Assembly: GCF_007992435.1 (NCBI RefSeq)
Contig: NZ_BKAG01000019.1
Span: 1-64,000 of the forward strand
Length of the DNA stretch: 64,000 nucleotides
From: Prosthecobacter gellanilyticus
Lineage (GTDB): Bacteria > Verrucomicrobiota > Verrucomicrobiia > Verrucomicrobiales > Verrucomicrobiaceae
Direction: 5' to 3'
In this document: one piece after another, positions 42,896-51,804 of the stretch
Position numbering within the stretch: position 1 is the stretch's first letter
Layout: each line of letters starts with the position of its first letter
Translations under genes and position numbers: made by a program
The notes under the pieces: generated by a model
Database searches by the model: none
Seen by the model: the letters and a program-made list of their open reading frames with translations, nothing else
What the model was told of the DNA's origin: nothing

Positions 42896-45121
42896 ATGAT
42901 GAAGACCGTTCTTCTCCCGCTTCTATTTCTCCCGCTCATCGCCAGCGCCGAGCTCATCCAGACCGATCTCCTGATCGTCGGAGGCAATGAATCTGCCTGC
43001 GCCGCTGCCATCCAGGCCGCGAGACTCGGCGTGAAGCAGATTGTGCTGGTGAATGACATCGACTGGCTGGGCGGCCAGTTCAGCGCGGAAGGCGTGGGCT
43101 GCATGGATGAATGGACCACGGTGAATGGCAAGCGCGTGAACTTCCCGCGCAGCGGACTCTTCCTCGAAATGATCCAGCGCATCCGCGCCTACAATTCGGC
43201 CAAGTATGGCAAGGCATGCCCGGGCAATTCCTTCTGCGGCACGGAGACCATCGAACCCAAAGCCGCCGCTGATATCTTCGAGGCATGGCTCAAGCCACAT
43301 GTCGACAATGGCGCGCTGCGTATTCTGCGTGGTTGGGAGCCAGACAAAGTCAGCGTGGAGGCTGGCAAAGTAAAAAGCGTCACCTTTCACGAGGTTCACC
43401 AACCTAGCCAAATACATGTCATCACGTCGAAACTCACTCTCGATGCCTCCGATTGGGGAGATGTGATCCGCCTCAGCGGTGCGAAGTATGGCGCAGGTCC
43501 CGATCTCAAGTCCCGCTTCGGTGAGACAAGTGCTCCAGAGGCCTATGATGAAGCAGGGGCCCAGGAGATGAACCCCATCTCTTACTGTGTGGTGCTGCGC
43601 GAATCACAGGGGAGGGATGTCACCGTCCCACGTCCTGCTAGCTATGATGCGCGTTCCTTCGCCGCGCTGGATCGCATTCCGCCATGGGTGGATAGTGACA
43701 TGAGCGCGGGCATCTACTCACCCAGCGGCAACAGTCCTTACACGCATCGTCGTCTCGTGGACCGCTGGCACAATGGCTTCGCTCCAGGCACAGAGGCCAC
43801 CTTCATCAACTATCCCGTGCAGGACTACCCGCTCTGCCAGCTTCCACAGCGTGTGGTGGAGGCACTGGAGAAGACTGAAGCAGGCGCCTCCAAGAAGAAC
43901 ATCGTCAACCTGACGCCGGCTCAGCGCCGCATCATCTTTGAAGATGCGAAGCAGCATGCGCTCGGCGTGCTGCACCATCTGCAAACAGCGGTGCATGATC
44001 GCGTGGGAGACTTTCCCCAGTCCTTCCGCTACATGCAGCTCACGGATGAATTTCGCACCCGGGACAAGTTCCCGCCCAAGCCCTATGTGCGTGAAGGGCT
44101 CCGACTCGAGGCCATGCACATGCTGAGCGAGCACGACATCCGCGCCACTTCCCGAGAACCCAAATGGGCCAAGGTGCTGCCCACGGATGCGGCCTTCGCC
44201 TTTCAGTTTAACATCGACTTCCATCCCACACGCCGGAGATTCCTCACCTCGAACCCCAATCAGCCATGGCAATACATCCACACCAAGGACCGCGGCTGGC
44301 ACACGGACACCGACCGGGCTGTGTTTCCGCTTCGCGGCCTCGTGCCCGTCGAGATGAATGGTTTGTTAGGCTGTGGCAAGAACATCGGTGTCAGCAGTGT
44401 GGTGCAGTCAGCGCTGCGTTTGCACGGCCAGATGATGCATGTGGGCCAGGCTGCGGGCACCCTGGCCTGGGTGAGTCTGCGGGATGAAAAGCAGCCACGC
44501 GAGGTCGTCACCGATCCCGCGCATGTGCGCGAGCTTCAGCTCAAGCTCGCACGCGGTCACGGCGGCCCAGGCGTGCTCATCTGGCCCTGGCAGGATCTCA
44601 TGCCTGATGATCTGCACTTCGAAGCCGTGAACATGCTATCTACCCGTGGCATCTGGCAGCCTTCGGCGGATGATGTGCTGTTTCATCCGGATCAAACCGT
44701 GTCACGCCGCGAGCTCGCGAAGCTCATCACTCGCACTCTTCGCAGCCTTCAGGGCTCCAAGGACTGGACGCGACATCACAAGCCGATCTACTCCGATGTG
44801 TCCGGCGATGACGCTGACAGGCCCTACATTGAAGCGATGGTTTCCTGGGGTGACTTCGCGCCTCTCGCGGACAAATTCAGCCCGGATCAGAACGCCACCT
44901 GGGGCATGCTGGAGACCTGGCTCACGCGTTCCCATCTCCCAGCTTCAAAAGGTCTGATTGATGCCAAGGACCGCGCCGCGCTGCCGCTCTCGCGCGCAGA
45001 AGCTGCCATCCAGCTCTGGCGTGTGCTTCAGCTCGGGAAGGAGTTTCTTTCGCAGCTCGTGGACTATGACCGCGATGGTAACAAGATCCCCGATCATCTG
45101 GAACCGCCGAAAGGTGCGTGA
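42896..45121 (+). CDS. Secreted FAD-dependent oxidoreductase with SLH-like C-terminus
   Basis: 741 aa; ATG 42896 (or the adjacent 42899) opens signal peptide MMKTVLLPLLFLPLIASA. Residues about 22-530 are a FAD oxidoreductase of the PF12831 type: LLIVGGNESACAAAIQAARLG, NDIDWLGGQFSAEGVGCMDEW, TLDASDWGDVIRLSGAKYGAG, and the late GLLGCGKNIGVSSVV. Residues about 560-715 contain SLH-like segments (LHFEAVNMLSTRGIWQPSADDVLFHPDQTVSRRELAKLITRTL and a second near 645-700). The end reads DYDRDGNKIPDHLEPP, a calcium-loop-like stretch. It may be held on the cell surface through the SLH part (inference). The next gene starts about 50 bases later. Confidence 0.87.
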   Translation: MMKTVLLPLLFLPLIASAELIQTDLLIVGGNESACAAAIQAARLGVKQIVLVNDIDWLGGQFSAEGVGCMDEWTTVNGKRVNFPRSGLFLEMIQRIRAYNSAKYGKACPGNSFCGTETIEPKAAADIFEAWLKPHVDNGALRILRGWEPDKVSVEAGKVKSVTFHEVHQPSQIHVITSKLTLDASDWGDVIRLSGAKYGAGPDLKSRFGETSAPEAYDEAGAQEMNPISYCVVLRESQGRDVTVPRPASYDARSFAALDRIPPWVDSDMSAGIYSPSGNSPYTHRRLVDRWHNGFAPGTEATFINYPVQDYPLCQLPQRVVEALEKTEAGASKKNIVNLTPAQRRIIFEDAKQHALGVLHHLQTAVHDRVGDFPQSFRYMQLTDEFRTRDKFPPKPYVREGLRLEAMHMLSEHDIRATSREPKWAKVLPTDAAFAFQFNIDFHPTRRRFLTSNPNQPWQYIHTKDRGWHTDTDRAVFPLRGLVPVEMNGLLGCGKNIGVSSVVQSALRLHGQMMHVGQAAGTLAWVSLRDEKQPREVVTDPAHVRELQLKLARGHGGPGVLIWPWQDLMPDDLHFEAVNMLSTRGIWQPSADDVLFHPDQTVSRRELAKLITRTLRSLQGSKDWTRHHKPIYSDVSGDDADRPYIEAMVSWGDFAPLADKFSPDQNATWGMLETWLTRSHLPASKGLIDAKDRAALPLSRAEAAIQLWRVLQLGKEFLSQLVDYDRDGNKIPDHLEPPKGA

Positions 45122-45174
45122 CGGAAACTGAACTCGTTGCAGGATCGGCTCGCTCGCAGCGTTTCCGCATCCTC

Positions 45175-46629
45175 ATGATGAAATCGCTGCTTCTGTGTTC
45201 CATCCTTGCCGTCACGGTGGCCTCTGCGGCTCCCACGAACGTGCTCTTCATCGCGGTCGATGATTTGCGGCCCGAGCTCAATTGCTATGGTGTCACGCAC
45301 ATGAAGTCGCCGAACATCGACAAGCTCGCCGCCAGCGGCATGCTTTTTGAGCGCGCCTATTGTCAGGTCGCCGTGTGCAATCCCTCCCGCAGCAGCGTGC
45401 TCAGCGGCACTCGGCCAGACACCACCGGCGTGCTGGACAACCAGCACTTCATGCGGCCCAACATGCCGAACGTGGTCACCCTGCCGCAGCATTTCAAGAA
45501 CAACGGCTACACCAGCCTCTCACTCGGCAAGATCTTCCATCATAGCGAGCGCGAGCCCGGCGATGATCCCCAGTCCTGGAGCCAGCCAGCGTGGTATCAT
45601 GGCGAGCCGTATCGCCATTGGTTCACCAAGGATTCGCTCGACTACGTGAAGAACCTCAAAGCCCTGCCGAAGGACAAGCAGCCCAAGCAACTCCGCGCCG
45701 CACCCTTTGAAGCCGCTGATGAGCCCGATGCCTCCTATCCCGATGCGCAAACTGCTGAGAAAGCCATCGAGACACTGCGCCAGCTCAAAGCGGATGGAAA
45801 GCCCTTCTTCCTCGGCGTCGGCTTTGTGAAGCCGCATCTCCCCTTCACCTGCCCGCAGAAGTATTGGGACCTGTATCCTGAGGACAGCATCCAGCTCGCC
45901 GCGAACTCCAAGCGCCCTGAAAACGCACCTGATCCTGCTTTCCATAATAACTACGAACTGCGTAGCTACGGCACCGTGCCTGAGAATGGCAAGGTCACTC
46001 CCAAGATGGCGCACAACCTCATTCGTGGCTATCGCGCCTGCGTGAGCTTTATGGATGCACAGCTCGGCCGTGTGATCGATGAGCTCGACAAGCTCGGCCT
46101 GCGTGAAAACACCGTCATCGTCTTCTGGGGAGATCACGGCTATCACCTCGGCGAGAATGGTACCTTCACCAAAATGACGAACTTTGAGTTCGGCACTCGC
46201 GTGCCACTCATCGTCAGCACCCCGGGCATGAAGACCGCAGGGCAGCGCTCCAAAGCCCTCGTTGAGCTTGTCGACCTCTATCCCACACTCACCGAAGTTT
46301 GTTCGCTGCCTCTGCCCAAGCATCTCGAAGGCACCAGCTTCGTTCCTTTGCTTGAGAACCCTACGAAACCCTGGAAGAACGCTGCCTTCAGCCAATACCT
46401 CCGCACAGGCAAACCACCCTACACCGGCCGCAGCATCCGCACCGAGCGCTGGCGCTACACCGAGTGGCACGACCTTCAGAACAAGCCCGCCGGCATCGAA
46501 CTCTACGACGAGCTCAACGACCCGCAGGAAACCAAAAGTGTGGCAACGGATCCCGCGAATGCGCCGACTGTCACCGACCTCGCCAAGCGCCTTAAGGAAG
46601 GCTGGAAGTCCGCTCTTCCCGCGAAGTGA
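45175..46629 (+). CDS. Secreted iduronate-2-sulfatase-type sulfatase
   Basis: 484 aa; ATG 45175 (or 45178) opens MMKSLLLCSILAVTVASA. The formylglycine motif is C-N-P-S-R at 68-72 and the metal site FIAVDDLRPELNCYG at 25-39, both typical of the iduronate-2-sulfatase branch (S1_7-like) rather than classic arylsulfatases. Additional landmarks: LGKIFHH, GVGFVKPHLPFTCPQKYWDLY, FWGDHGYHLGENGTFTKMTNFEFGTRVP. A GTG at 45118 that overlaps the stop of the FAD oxidoreductase would extend the frame by 19 residues without a signal peptide. Probably co-transcribed with that oxidoreductase. Confidence 0.93.
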   Translation: MMKSLLLCSILAVTVASAAPTNVLFIAVDDLRPELNCYGVTHMKSPNIDKLAASGMLFERAYCQVAVCNPSRSSVLSGTRPDTTGVLDNQHFMRPNMPNVVTLPQHFKNNGYTSLSLGKIFHHSEREPGDDPQSWSQPAWYHGEPYRHWFTKDSLDYVKNLKALPKDKQPKQLRAAPFEAADEPDASYPDAQTAEKAIETLRQLKADGKPFFLGVGFVKPHLPFTCPQKYWDLYPEDSIQLAANSKRPENAPDPAFHNNYELRSYGTVPENGKVTPKMAHNLIRGYRACVSFMDAQLGRVIDELDKLGLRENTVIVFWGDHGYHLGENGTFTKMTNFEFGTRVPLIVSTPGMKTAGQRSKALVELVDLYPTLTEVCSLPLPKHLEGTSFVPLLENPTKPWKNAAFSQYLRTGKPPYTGRSIRTERWRYTEWHDLQNKPAGIELYDELNDPQETKSVATDPANAPTVTDLAKRLKEGWKSALPAK

Positions 46630-46638
46630 CACAACGCA

Positions 46639-46668
46639 AGGAGGGGGACTTGCCAAGTCCCCCTCCCT
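46639..46668. terminator. Strong bidirectional hairpin
   Basis: GGAGGGGGACTT (46640-46651) pairs perfectly with AAGTCCCCCTCC (46655-46666) around a 3-base loop, 10 bases after the sulfatase stop and before the convergent peroxidase stop. Confidence 0.85.
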
Positions 46669-46677
46669 TCAAGGCAT

Positions 46678-46712
46678 CTGTACTCTCTGCGTTATCTGCG
46701 GTTAAAAAATCT
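46678..46712. repeat. Short dispersed-type repeat (CGCAGATAACGCAGAG)
   Basis: Read on the minus strand, the sequence is TTTAACCGCAGATAACGCAG followed by AGAG. ACCGCAGA/ACGCAGAG words of this kind recur in intergenic regions of many environmental bacteria. It sits in the 87-base gap between two convergent genes, next to the hairpin. Confidence 0.55.
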
Positions 46713-46716
46713 TCAC

Positions 46717-48084
46717 TTACAGCGCCCGCAGAAACGCCACCAGATCCGCCTTCTCCTCCGTGCTCAGATGCGTCTCGAGCACCACATTGAAGAACTCCAC
46801 GGTATCCTCGAGTGTCATCAGACGATCATCATGCAGATAGGGCGGAGATTCCTTGATCCCACGCAGCGCAAAAGTCTTGATAGGCCCGTCCGCACTCGCC
46901 TTGCGGCCATTGATCATTTTCTCCTTGAAGAAGCGCTCCGCCTTCAGGTCATGCATCAGACCATCCGTGAAGTAAGGACCCGTGTGGCAGATGGAGCAGA
47001 GCGCCTTGCCATGAAAGAGGGCCTCACCATTCAGCTCGCTCTTCGACGCCTTGCTGGGGATCAGCCAGCCGGTGGATGCGAGCTTGGGTGAAGGCGCAAA
47101 GCCCAGGATGTTTTGAAACTCAGCCATCGCCTGCACCTGGGTGCCGCGGTCCAGAGGATTCACACCTTTGCGGGAGGCCTGGTCAGGCTCGCCATCAAAG
47201 TAAGCCGCGCGCTGCTCAAACTCCGTGAAATCTTCCACCGACTTCATGGCACGCTGCGAACCAAAAGTGTTGTTAATGTTCATGCCTCGCAGGGTCGGCG
47301 TGCCGATGCGATGACGATGCTCGTTCGGACGGATGTCACCCACCGTATGCGTCGCACCATTTGAGTGACCATTGGAGTGGCAGTCAAAGCATGAGACGCC
47401 CTGTGTAGCCAGCAGCGCACGCCGGTCATGCGTGGCATTGAACTGTGCCTGCGGGAAGGGTGTGAGCAGAAGACGCAATCCGTCGAGCTGCTTGGTGTTC
47501 AGGAAGCCATGGAAGAGATCATAAAAGTTCGCCAGAGTTACAAGTTGGCCTTTGGACACATCTCCCAGGTCAGGGCGCGTGTTGATGAAGATCGGCGCAG
47601 GAAACTCCGGCAGCATGTGATCCGGCAGGTCATAGTCGAGATCGAAGCGCGTGAGATCGCGCTGCGTCTGCTTCTTCACTTCATCGATCTGCTTCTTCGG
47701 GAAGACCATGCCGCCTGCCTCATGATGTGGATGCGGCAGCGGATAAAAGCCAGCGGGCCAGACATCACCGTCCTTGATGGCCTCAGGAGACATCGCGTTC
47801 AGCTTGTCCCAGGTAAGGTCGTTCGGCAGCTTCACCCGCACGCCGCCTTGCACGGGCTTGCCATTCGTCATCGTCAGGCCTTCCACAGGCTTGTCTGAGA
47901 GATCGTAGCGCTCATTGAGCAAGTCCTGGTGACGTTTGGCAAATTTCGGTTTGTCTGCCTCGAGCCGTTTCACCAGATCTGGAAAGCTCTCCTTCTCCTG
48001 AGAGTAGGATACTCCGGCGAAGCCTAGGGTGATGGCAGCACATAAGCATGCGCGCCCCGTTTGAAGTGTAAGGGTGGTGTTCAT
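46717..48084 (-). CDS. Di-heme cytochrome c peroxidase-like protein
   Basis: Periplasmic di-heme protein of the CcpA/MauG superfamily; 455 aa. ATG 48084 gives signal peptide MNTTLTLQTGRACLCAAITLGFAGVSYSQ; ATG 48093 and ATG 48171 are in frame upstream. Two heme motifs, CFDCH at 232-236 and CSICH at 363-367. Between them is RIGTPTLRGMNINNTFGSQRAMKSVEDFTEFEQRAAYFDG, and after them FALRGIKESPPYLHDDRLMTLEDTVEFFN, the typical peroxidase ending. The 200-residue N-terminal part is longer than in simple peroxidases. It may reduce peroxide or oxidise a substrate; relatives without the peroxidase activity exist. Confidence 0.87.
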   Translation of the reverse strand: MNTTLTLQTGRACLCAAITLGFAGVSYSQEKESFPDLVKRLEADKPKFAKRHQDLLNERYDLSDKPVEGLTMTNGKPVQGGVRVKLPNDLTWDKLNAMSPEAIKDGDVWPAGFYPLPHPHHEAGGMVFPKKQIDEVKKQTQRDLTRFDLDYDLPDHMLPEFPAPIFINTRPDLGDVSKGQLVTLANFYDLFHGFLNTKQLDGLRLLLTPFPQAQFNATHDRRALLATQGVSCFDCHSNGHSNGATHTVGDIRPNEHRHRIGTPTLRGMNINNTFGSQRAMKSVEDFTEFEQRAAYFDGEPDQASRKGVNPLDRGTQVQAMAEFQNILGFAPSPKLASTGWLIPSKASKSELNGEALFHGKALCSICHTGPYFTDGLMHDLKAERFFKEKMINGRKASADGPIKTFALRGIKESPPYLHDDRLMTLEDTVEFFNVVLETHLSTEEKADLVAFLRAL

Positions 48085-48262
48085 GGCAATCATGGTTCGG
48101 CCCTCAGTGTCCGGTTGGCTGTAAGGGTGCCGCCTGACAGACGCAGGAACACTTGTTCTTGTGACCGCCATGCTTCCGCTAGACCTTGCTCAGGAGGCTT
48201 TGAGTCACATTTTCATAGAAGTCCACGCCCGGACCTGCGTTCTCACCCGCCCCCTCTTCATT

Positions 48263-49873
48263 GTGAATCGCCGTCACTTTCTCCAAACCGCTGCTGCCTC
48301 TGCTGCCATGCCTTTGTTGGCGGCCGATCCTCGCCCCAAAGCCCCGTTTCGCTTGCTCTACAGCAACGACACGACGAACATCACCTCCTGTGTGAGTCCG
48401 TTTCATGCAGCACGCCAGCCGCTCAGCCAGAAGATGATCGAGGCCACGGTGGATGAGGTCACGGGACTGGTGGATGCGCACATGCTGCAGCCCGGTCTTG
48501 GCATGGTGCCCATGTGGCCTAGCAAGGTGATCCCTGTGAAGGAGCACTATGCCTGGATCAAGGAGCGCTACGGGCAGAAGCCTGACTCCTTCGGCCAGTT
48601 CGTGATCAATGGCGGAGACATTGTCCAGATCTTCATCGACCGCTGCCGGCAGCAGAAACAGGCTGCCTTCATCTCCTTCCGCATGAATGATGCGCACCAC
48701 AAGGAGTTCAGCGATCCGAAACCGGGTGTGAATCCAGGCAGCAGCATCGGCATGAGTGTCACGCGTCACTATGTGGAGCATCCGGAATATCGCATCAAGC
48801 CGGGCTCGCTGCGTGGCACTGACCTTGTGCAAAATTGGGCCGTCGAAGAGGTGCGCGCTCAAAAGTTCGCTCTCATCCGCGAGCTCTGCGAAAACTACGA
48901 TCTCGATGGCCTCGAGCTCGATTACCTGCGCTTTTACAGCTACTTCCGTCTTGATGAGACCCCGCTGGAGAAGCGCCAGGCCATCATGACTTCCTTCGTG
49001 CGTAAGGTGCGTGAGCTGCTGGACAAAACCGCCCGCGATGGCCGCCGCCGCTGGCTCTGCGCGCGTGTGCCTTGTCATTTGACGGCGCTAGACGTCCTCG
49101 GCCTGGATCTGAGAGGCATGGTCGCTGCCGGTCTCGACATGGTGAACGCCTCGGATCACTACTTCACCACGCAGCAGCATGATCTCGTGGCCATCCGTGA
49201 GCAGACACAAGGCGCAGCACTTTACTTTGAGCTCTGCCACACTCTCTGGAAGGGAGAGAAAGTCACCGCTGGTTACGATGTCTTCCCCTATCGCCGCGCC
49301 ACCAAGGAGCATCTGCAGACCAGCGCACATCTAGCCTATGCACGCGGGGCTGATGGCATCAGCCTCTTCAACTTTGCCTACTACCGCCAGCATGGTCAGG
49401 GCGAAGGTCGCGGCACTTTTGGCGAACCTCCGTTTGAGGCCCTCAAAGAACTGAGTGATCCCAAAGCCTTGGCCAAGCAGCCTCAGCATTGGTTCATCGC
49501 CTTTGGCTGGCGTGCGCCAGGCATGAAGCCACCACCCGTGCCGCGCAAGGTCGAGTCAGGCAAGCCGCAGAAGTTCAACTTCGACATCGCCGCGCCTTCG
49601 GGAGGCTGGAAGCAGAACCTGCGTCTCCGCATTCAGTCTGACCAGTCCCTTAGCGACACCGAATGGCAGGCCACCTTCAACGGTGAGCCTATTAGCCCAA
49701 CCAACGATGCGTCTGAACCCTTCGCCGTGCCCTACCCTTCTCTGATGGGGAAGCCGGAGGAGTTGCGTGTCTGGACCGTTCCTGCCAAACTGATGCGCGA
49801 GGGCAAGAACAGCGCCGAGTTCACCTCCAAGGCAGGCAAGACGGTCTCCATCACCTTTGTCGATCTCGCGTGA
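48263..49873 (+). CDS. Tat-exported glycoside-hydrolase-like protein
   Basis: Probable TIM-barrel glycosidase-like protein, 536 aa. The GTG at 48263 starts a clean twin-arginine signal (NRRHFLQTAAASAAMPLLAA); the ATG at 48170 and the GTG at 48161 would place about 30 non-signal residues in front. Landmarks are DEVTGLVDAHMLQPGLGMVPMWPSK, FISFRMNDAHH, YDLDGLELDYLRF (acidic pair typical of a barrel active site), YFELCHTLWKGEKVTAG and AYARGADGISLFNFAYYR. The last 120 residues are a beta domain. It resembles the GHL/DUF-type secreted hydrolases in Verrucomicrobia; the sugar is unknown. Convergent with the pectate-lyase-like gene, only 3 bases between stop codons. Confidence 0.75.
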   Translation: MNRRHFLQTAAASAAMPLLAADPRPKAPFRLLYSNDTTNITSCVSPFHAARQPLSQKMIEATVDEVTGLVDAHMLQPGLGMVPMWPSKVIPVKEHYAWIKERYGQKPDSFGQFVINGGDIVQIFIDRCRQQKQAAFISFRMNDAHHKEFSDPKPGVNPGSSIGMSVTRHYVEHPEYRIKPGSLRGTDLVQNWAVEEVRAQKFALIRELCENYDLDGLELDYLRFYSYFRLDETPLEKRQAIMTSFVRKVRELLDKTARDGRRRWLCARVPCHLTALDVLGLDLRGMVAAGLDMVNASDHYFTTQQHDLVAIREQTQGAALYFELCHTLWKGEKVTAGYDVFPYRRATKEHLQTSAHLAYARGADGISLFNFAYYRQHGQGEGRGTFGEPPFEALKELSDPKALAKQPQHWFIAFGWRAPGMKPPPVPRKVESGKPQKFNFDIAAPSGGWKQNLRLRIQSDQSLSDTEWQATFNGEPISPTNDASEPFAVPYPSLMGKPEELRVWTVPAKLMREGKNSAEFTSKAGKTVSITFVDLA

Positions 49874-49876
49874 GGT

Positions 49877-51691
49877 TTACGGCTTCGCCTGTCGTATGAC
49901 GATGAGCGAAGCCGAGGGACAGCCCACATGCACGCCTGAGCCGCTCTTCAGCGTAATCACCACCGTCTTGTTATCACCCGCACTTGCCGCAGGTGTGAGA
50001 GGCACCATTGCGGAAGCCTGTCCGGCGGGAATCGTCACGCTCCCGCTGAGCGCTTGATAGTCACGACCGCTCGCCGCATCACCGCTGACTTCATAACTCA
50101 CCGTCAGGGCCTCCTTCAGATCGCCGCTGCGCATCACCCGCCACTCACCGGGCTGTCCCGCATGAGCACGCGATACCGTCGCGGCAACGGAAACAACCGG
50201 CTGGTCAGCACCACGGGGATGCGTGTTGTTGATGTAGTGCTCGATGTTCGCATAACCACCGGCAGCGATGTCTGCACTGTCCTTCGCATTCTTCGGATCC
50301 AGACCAAACTGCACTTCCCAGAAATCTGGAAGGCCATCCTTGTCTGCATCCGCCGGCGCGGGTAGCGAGCGATAATCCGGCCAACGCTGATCCTCAGGAA
50401 GATCCGTCTCTTTGCCAATCACCGCGCCTTTACCCTCACGCACCGCACTGACAATGCGCAGGTCCACTGCATCACGCGCTGGCAGAGTGGCACCCGTGTC
50501 CGCCAGCACGGCCTCATAAGCCTCACGGGCCGACTGCATGACGGGAAGCTCGCCAAACGGGGCATCCGCCTTCATCGCCTCTTTGTCAGACTCAGACACC
50601 TTTTTGAACTTTTGGTTATGAGAGACGGCCAGCTTGTTGTTGGCCGTGGCCTCGGCGGAGGCAGCGATGAGGTTCCCTTTCGCAAATACCCGGGCGCCCG
50701 GATCTCCATGAAACTCAAAGGCGTGACCCGCGATCTGCGCCGGTGTGCTCGGCCCGCGTTTGTAGGCGTTGTTCGTCCAGTTGAAGAACACACGCTCGCT
50801 CCCTGTGTGCGTGGCATATTCTGACCAGTCATAGACCACGCAGTTATACATGTTCAGCACCGCAGGCACATCATCGCCTCCGGTGAGCCGTGGATTGCGC
50901 AGGCGGTTATGCGCAAAGAGCATGTGATGCATCGTCGCCCTTCCATCCGGCGCGCCGCTGCCCCAGAGGCCGCCTTCAGAGTGATTCGGCGGTGTCTGCT
51001 TCGGGTTCGCATAGTCCAGCCCCTCTGCTGCGATGCTCCACGAAACCGTGGCGCGGTCCACATGCGTGCAGGTCAGGTTCTCGTCCGTGGCCCAGGAGGC
51101 GGAGCAGTGATCCACGATCACATCTGTCATGCCGGCAAACTCATGCACGAACCTGCCGCGCTCGAGCTTCTTGTCCTTCCGCTTGTCAAAGGCCTCCTGC
51201 GTCTGCCCCGCAGGAGCCTCCGCCTCACCCAGCGATGCGGCTTTGAACTCGATCGAGTCTCCCGTGTCTCCTTCGGAGTTCCAGCCACGTCTTGAGCGCA
51301 GGTGCCTCAGGACCACGTTGCTCGCATGGATCTGCAAAGCGCCGCCCCTGATGCAGATGCCCTCACCGGGTGCCGTTTGACCCGCAACGGTGATGCCGGG
51401 TTGGGAGATTTCAATCACACCCGGCTTTTCACGTCCAGGCTTGCCGACCTTGGAAATATCGATGATGCCCGACACACCAAACACCACGATGCGGTTTGGC
51501 TGGCTCACCGCCTCTGCGAGCGAACCAGGACCTTTCGCATTCAAGTTGGTGACAATCACCACTTCTCCGCCACGTCCTCCTGTGGCATGCATCCCAGCAC
51601 CTTGCGCGCCAGGAAAGGCAGGAATCTTGGGCTCGTCCGCATGAGCAATGGAAGAGCCAAGAGCGATCAGCAGCGGGAGAGATGCTTTCAT
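49877..51691 (-). CDS. Secreted pectate-lyase-like beta-helix protein
   Basis: 604 aa; signal peptide MKASLPLLIALGSSIAHA from the ATG at 51691. Residues about 20-330 form a right-handed beta-helix of the pectate lyase type: IPAFPGAQGAGMHATGGRGGEVVIVTNLNAKGPGSLAEAV, GITVAGQTAPGEGICIRGG, VVLRHLRSRRG, DVIVDHCSASWATDENL. A loop DADKDGLPDFWEVQFGLDPKN (about 450-470) is a calcium-binding type-3 repeat, and the last 110 residues look like a Calx-beta domain (SVAATVSRAHAGQPGEWRVMRSGDLKEALTVSYEVSG). Likely degrades a uronic-acid polysaccharide; enzyme activity is inferred from fold only. Confidence 0.85.
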   Translation of the reverse strand: MKASLPLLIALGSSIAHADEPKIPAFPGAQGAGMHATGGRGGEVVIVTNLNAKGPGSLAEAVSQPNRIVVFGVSGIIDISKVGKPGREKPGVIEISQPGITVAGQTAPGEGICIRGGALQIHASNVVLRHLRSRRGWNSEGDTGDSIEFKAASLGEAEAPAGQTQEAFDKRKDKKLERGRFVHEFAGMTDVIVDHCSASWATDENLTCTHVDRATVSWSIAAEGLDYANPKQTPPNHSEGGLWGSGAPDGRATMHHMLFAHNRLRNPRLTGGDDVPAVLNMYNCVVYDWSEYATHTGSERVFFNWTNNAYKRGPSTPAQIAGHAFEFHGDPGARVFAKGNLIAASAEATANNKLAVSHNQKFKKVSESDKEAMKADAPFGELPVMQSAREAYEAVLADTGATLPARDAVDLRIVSAVREGKGAVIGKETDLPEDQRWPDYRSLPAPADADKDGLPDFWEVQFGLDPKNAKDSADIAAGGYANIEHYINNTHPRGADQPVVSVAATVSRAHAGQPGEWRVMRSGDLKEALTVSYEVSGDAASGRDYQALSGSVTIPAGQASAMVPLTPAASAGDNKTVVITLKSGSGVHVGCPSASLIVIRQAKP

Positions 51692-51804
51692 AGGTTGGGG
51701 GTCGGATGCCGCATGAACGTCCGCCTTCCCCACAATCTGGCGTCATTTGCGCACAATGACCTGATACTTCAAGAACACACCCTTCGTTAAGGCCGCATTC
51801 CATC

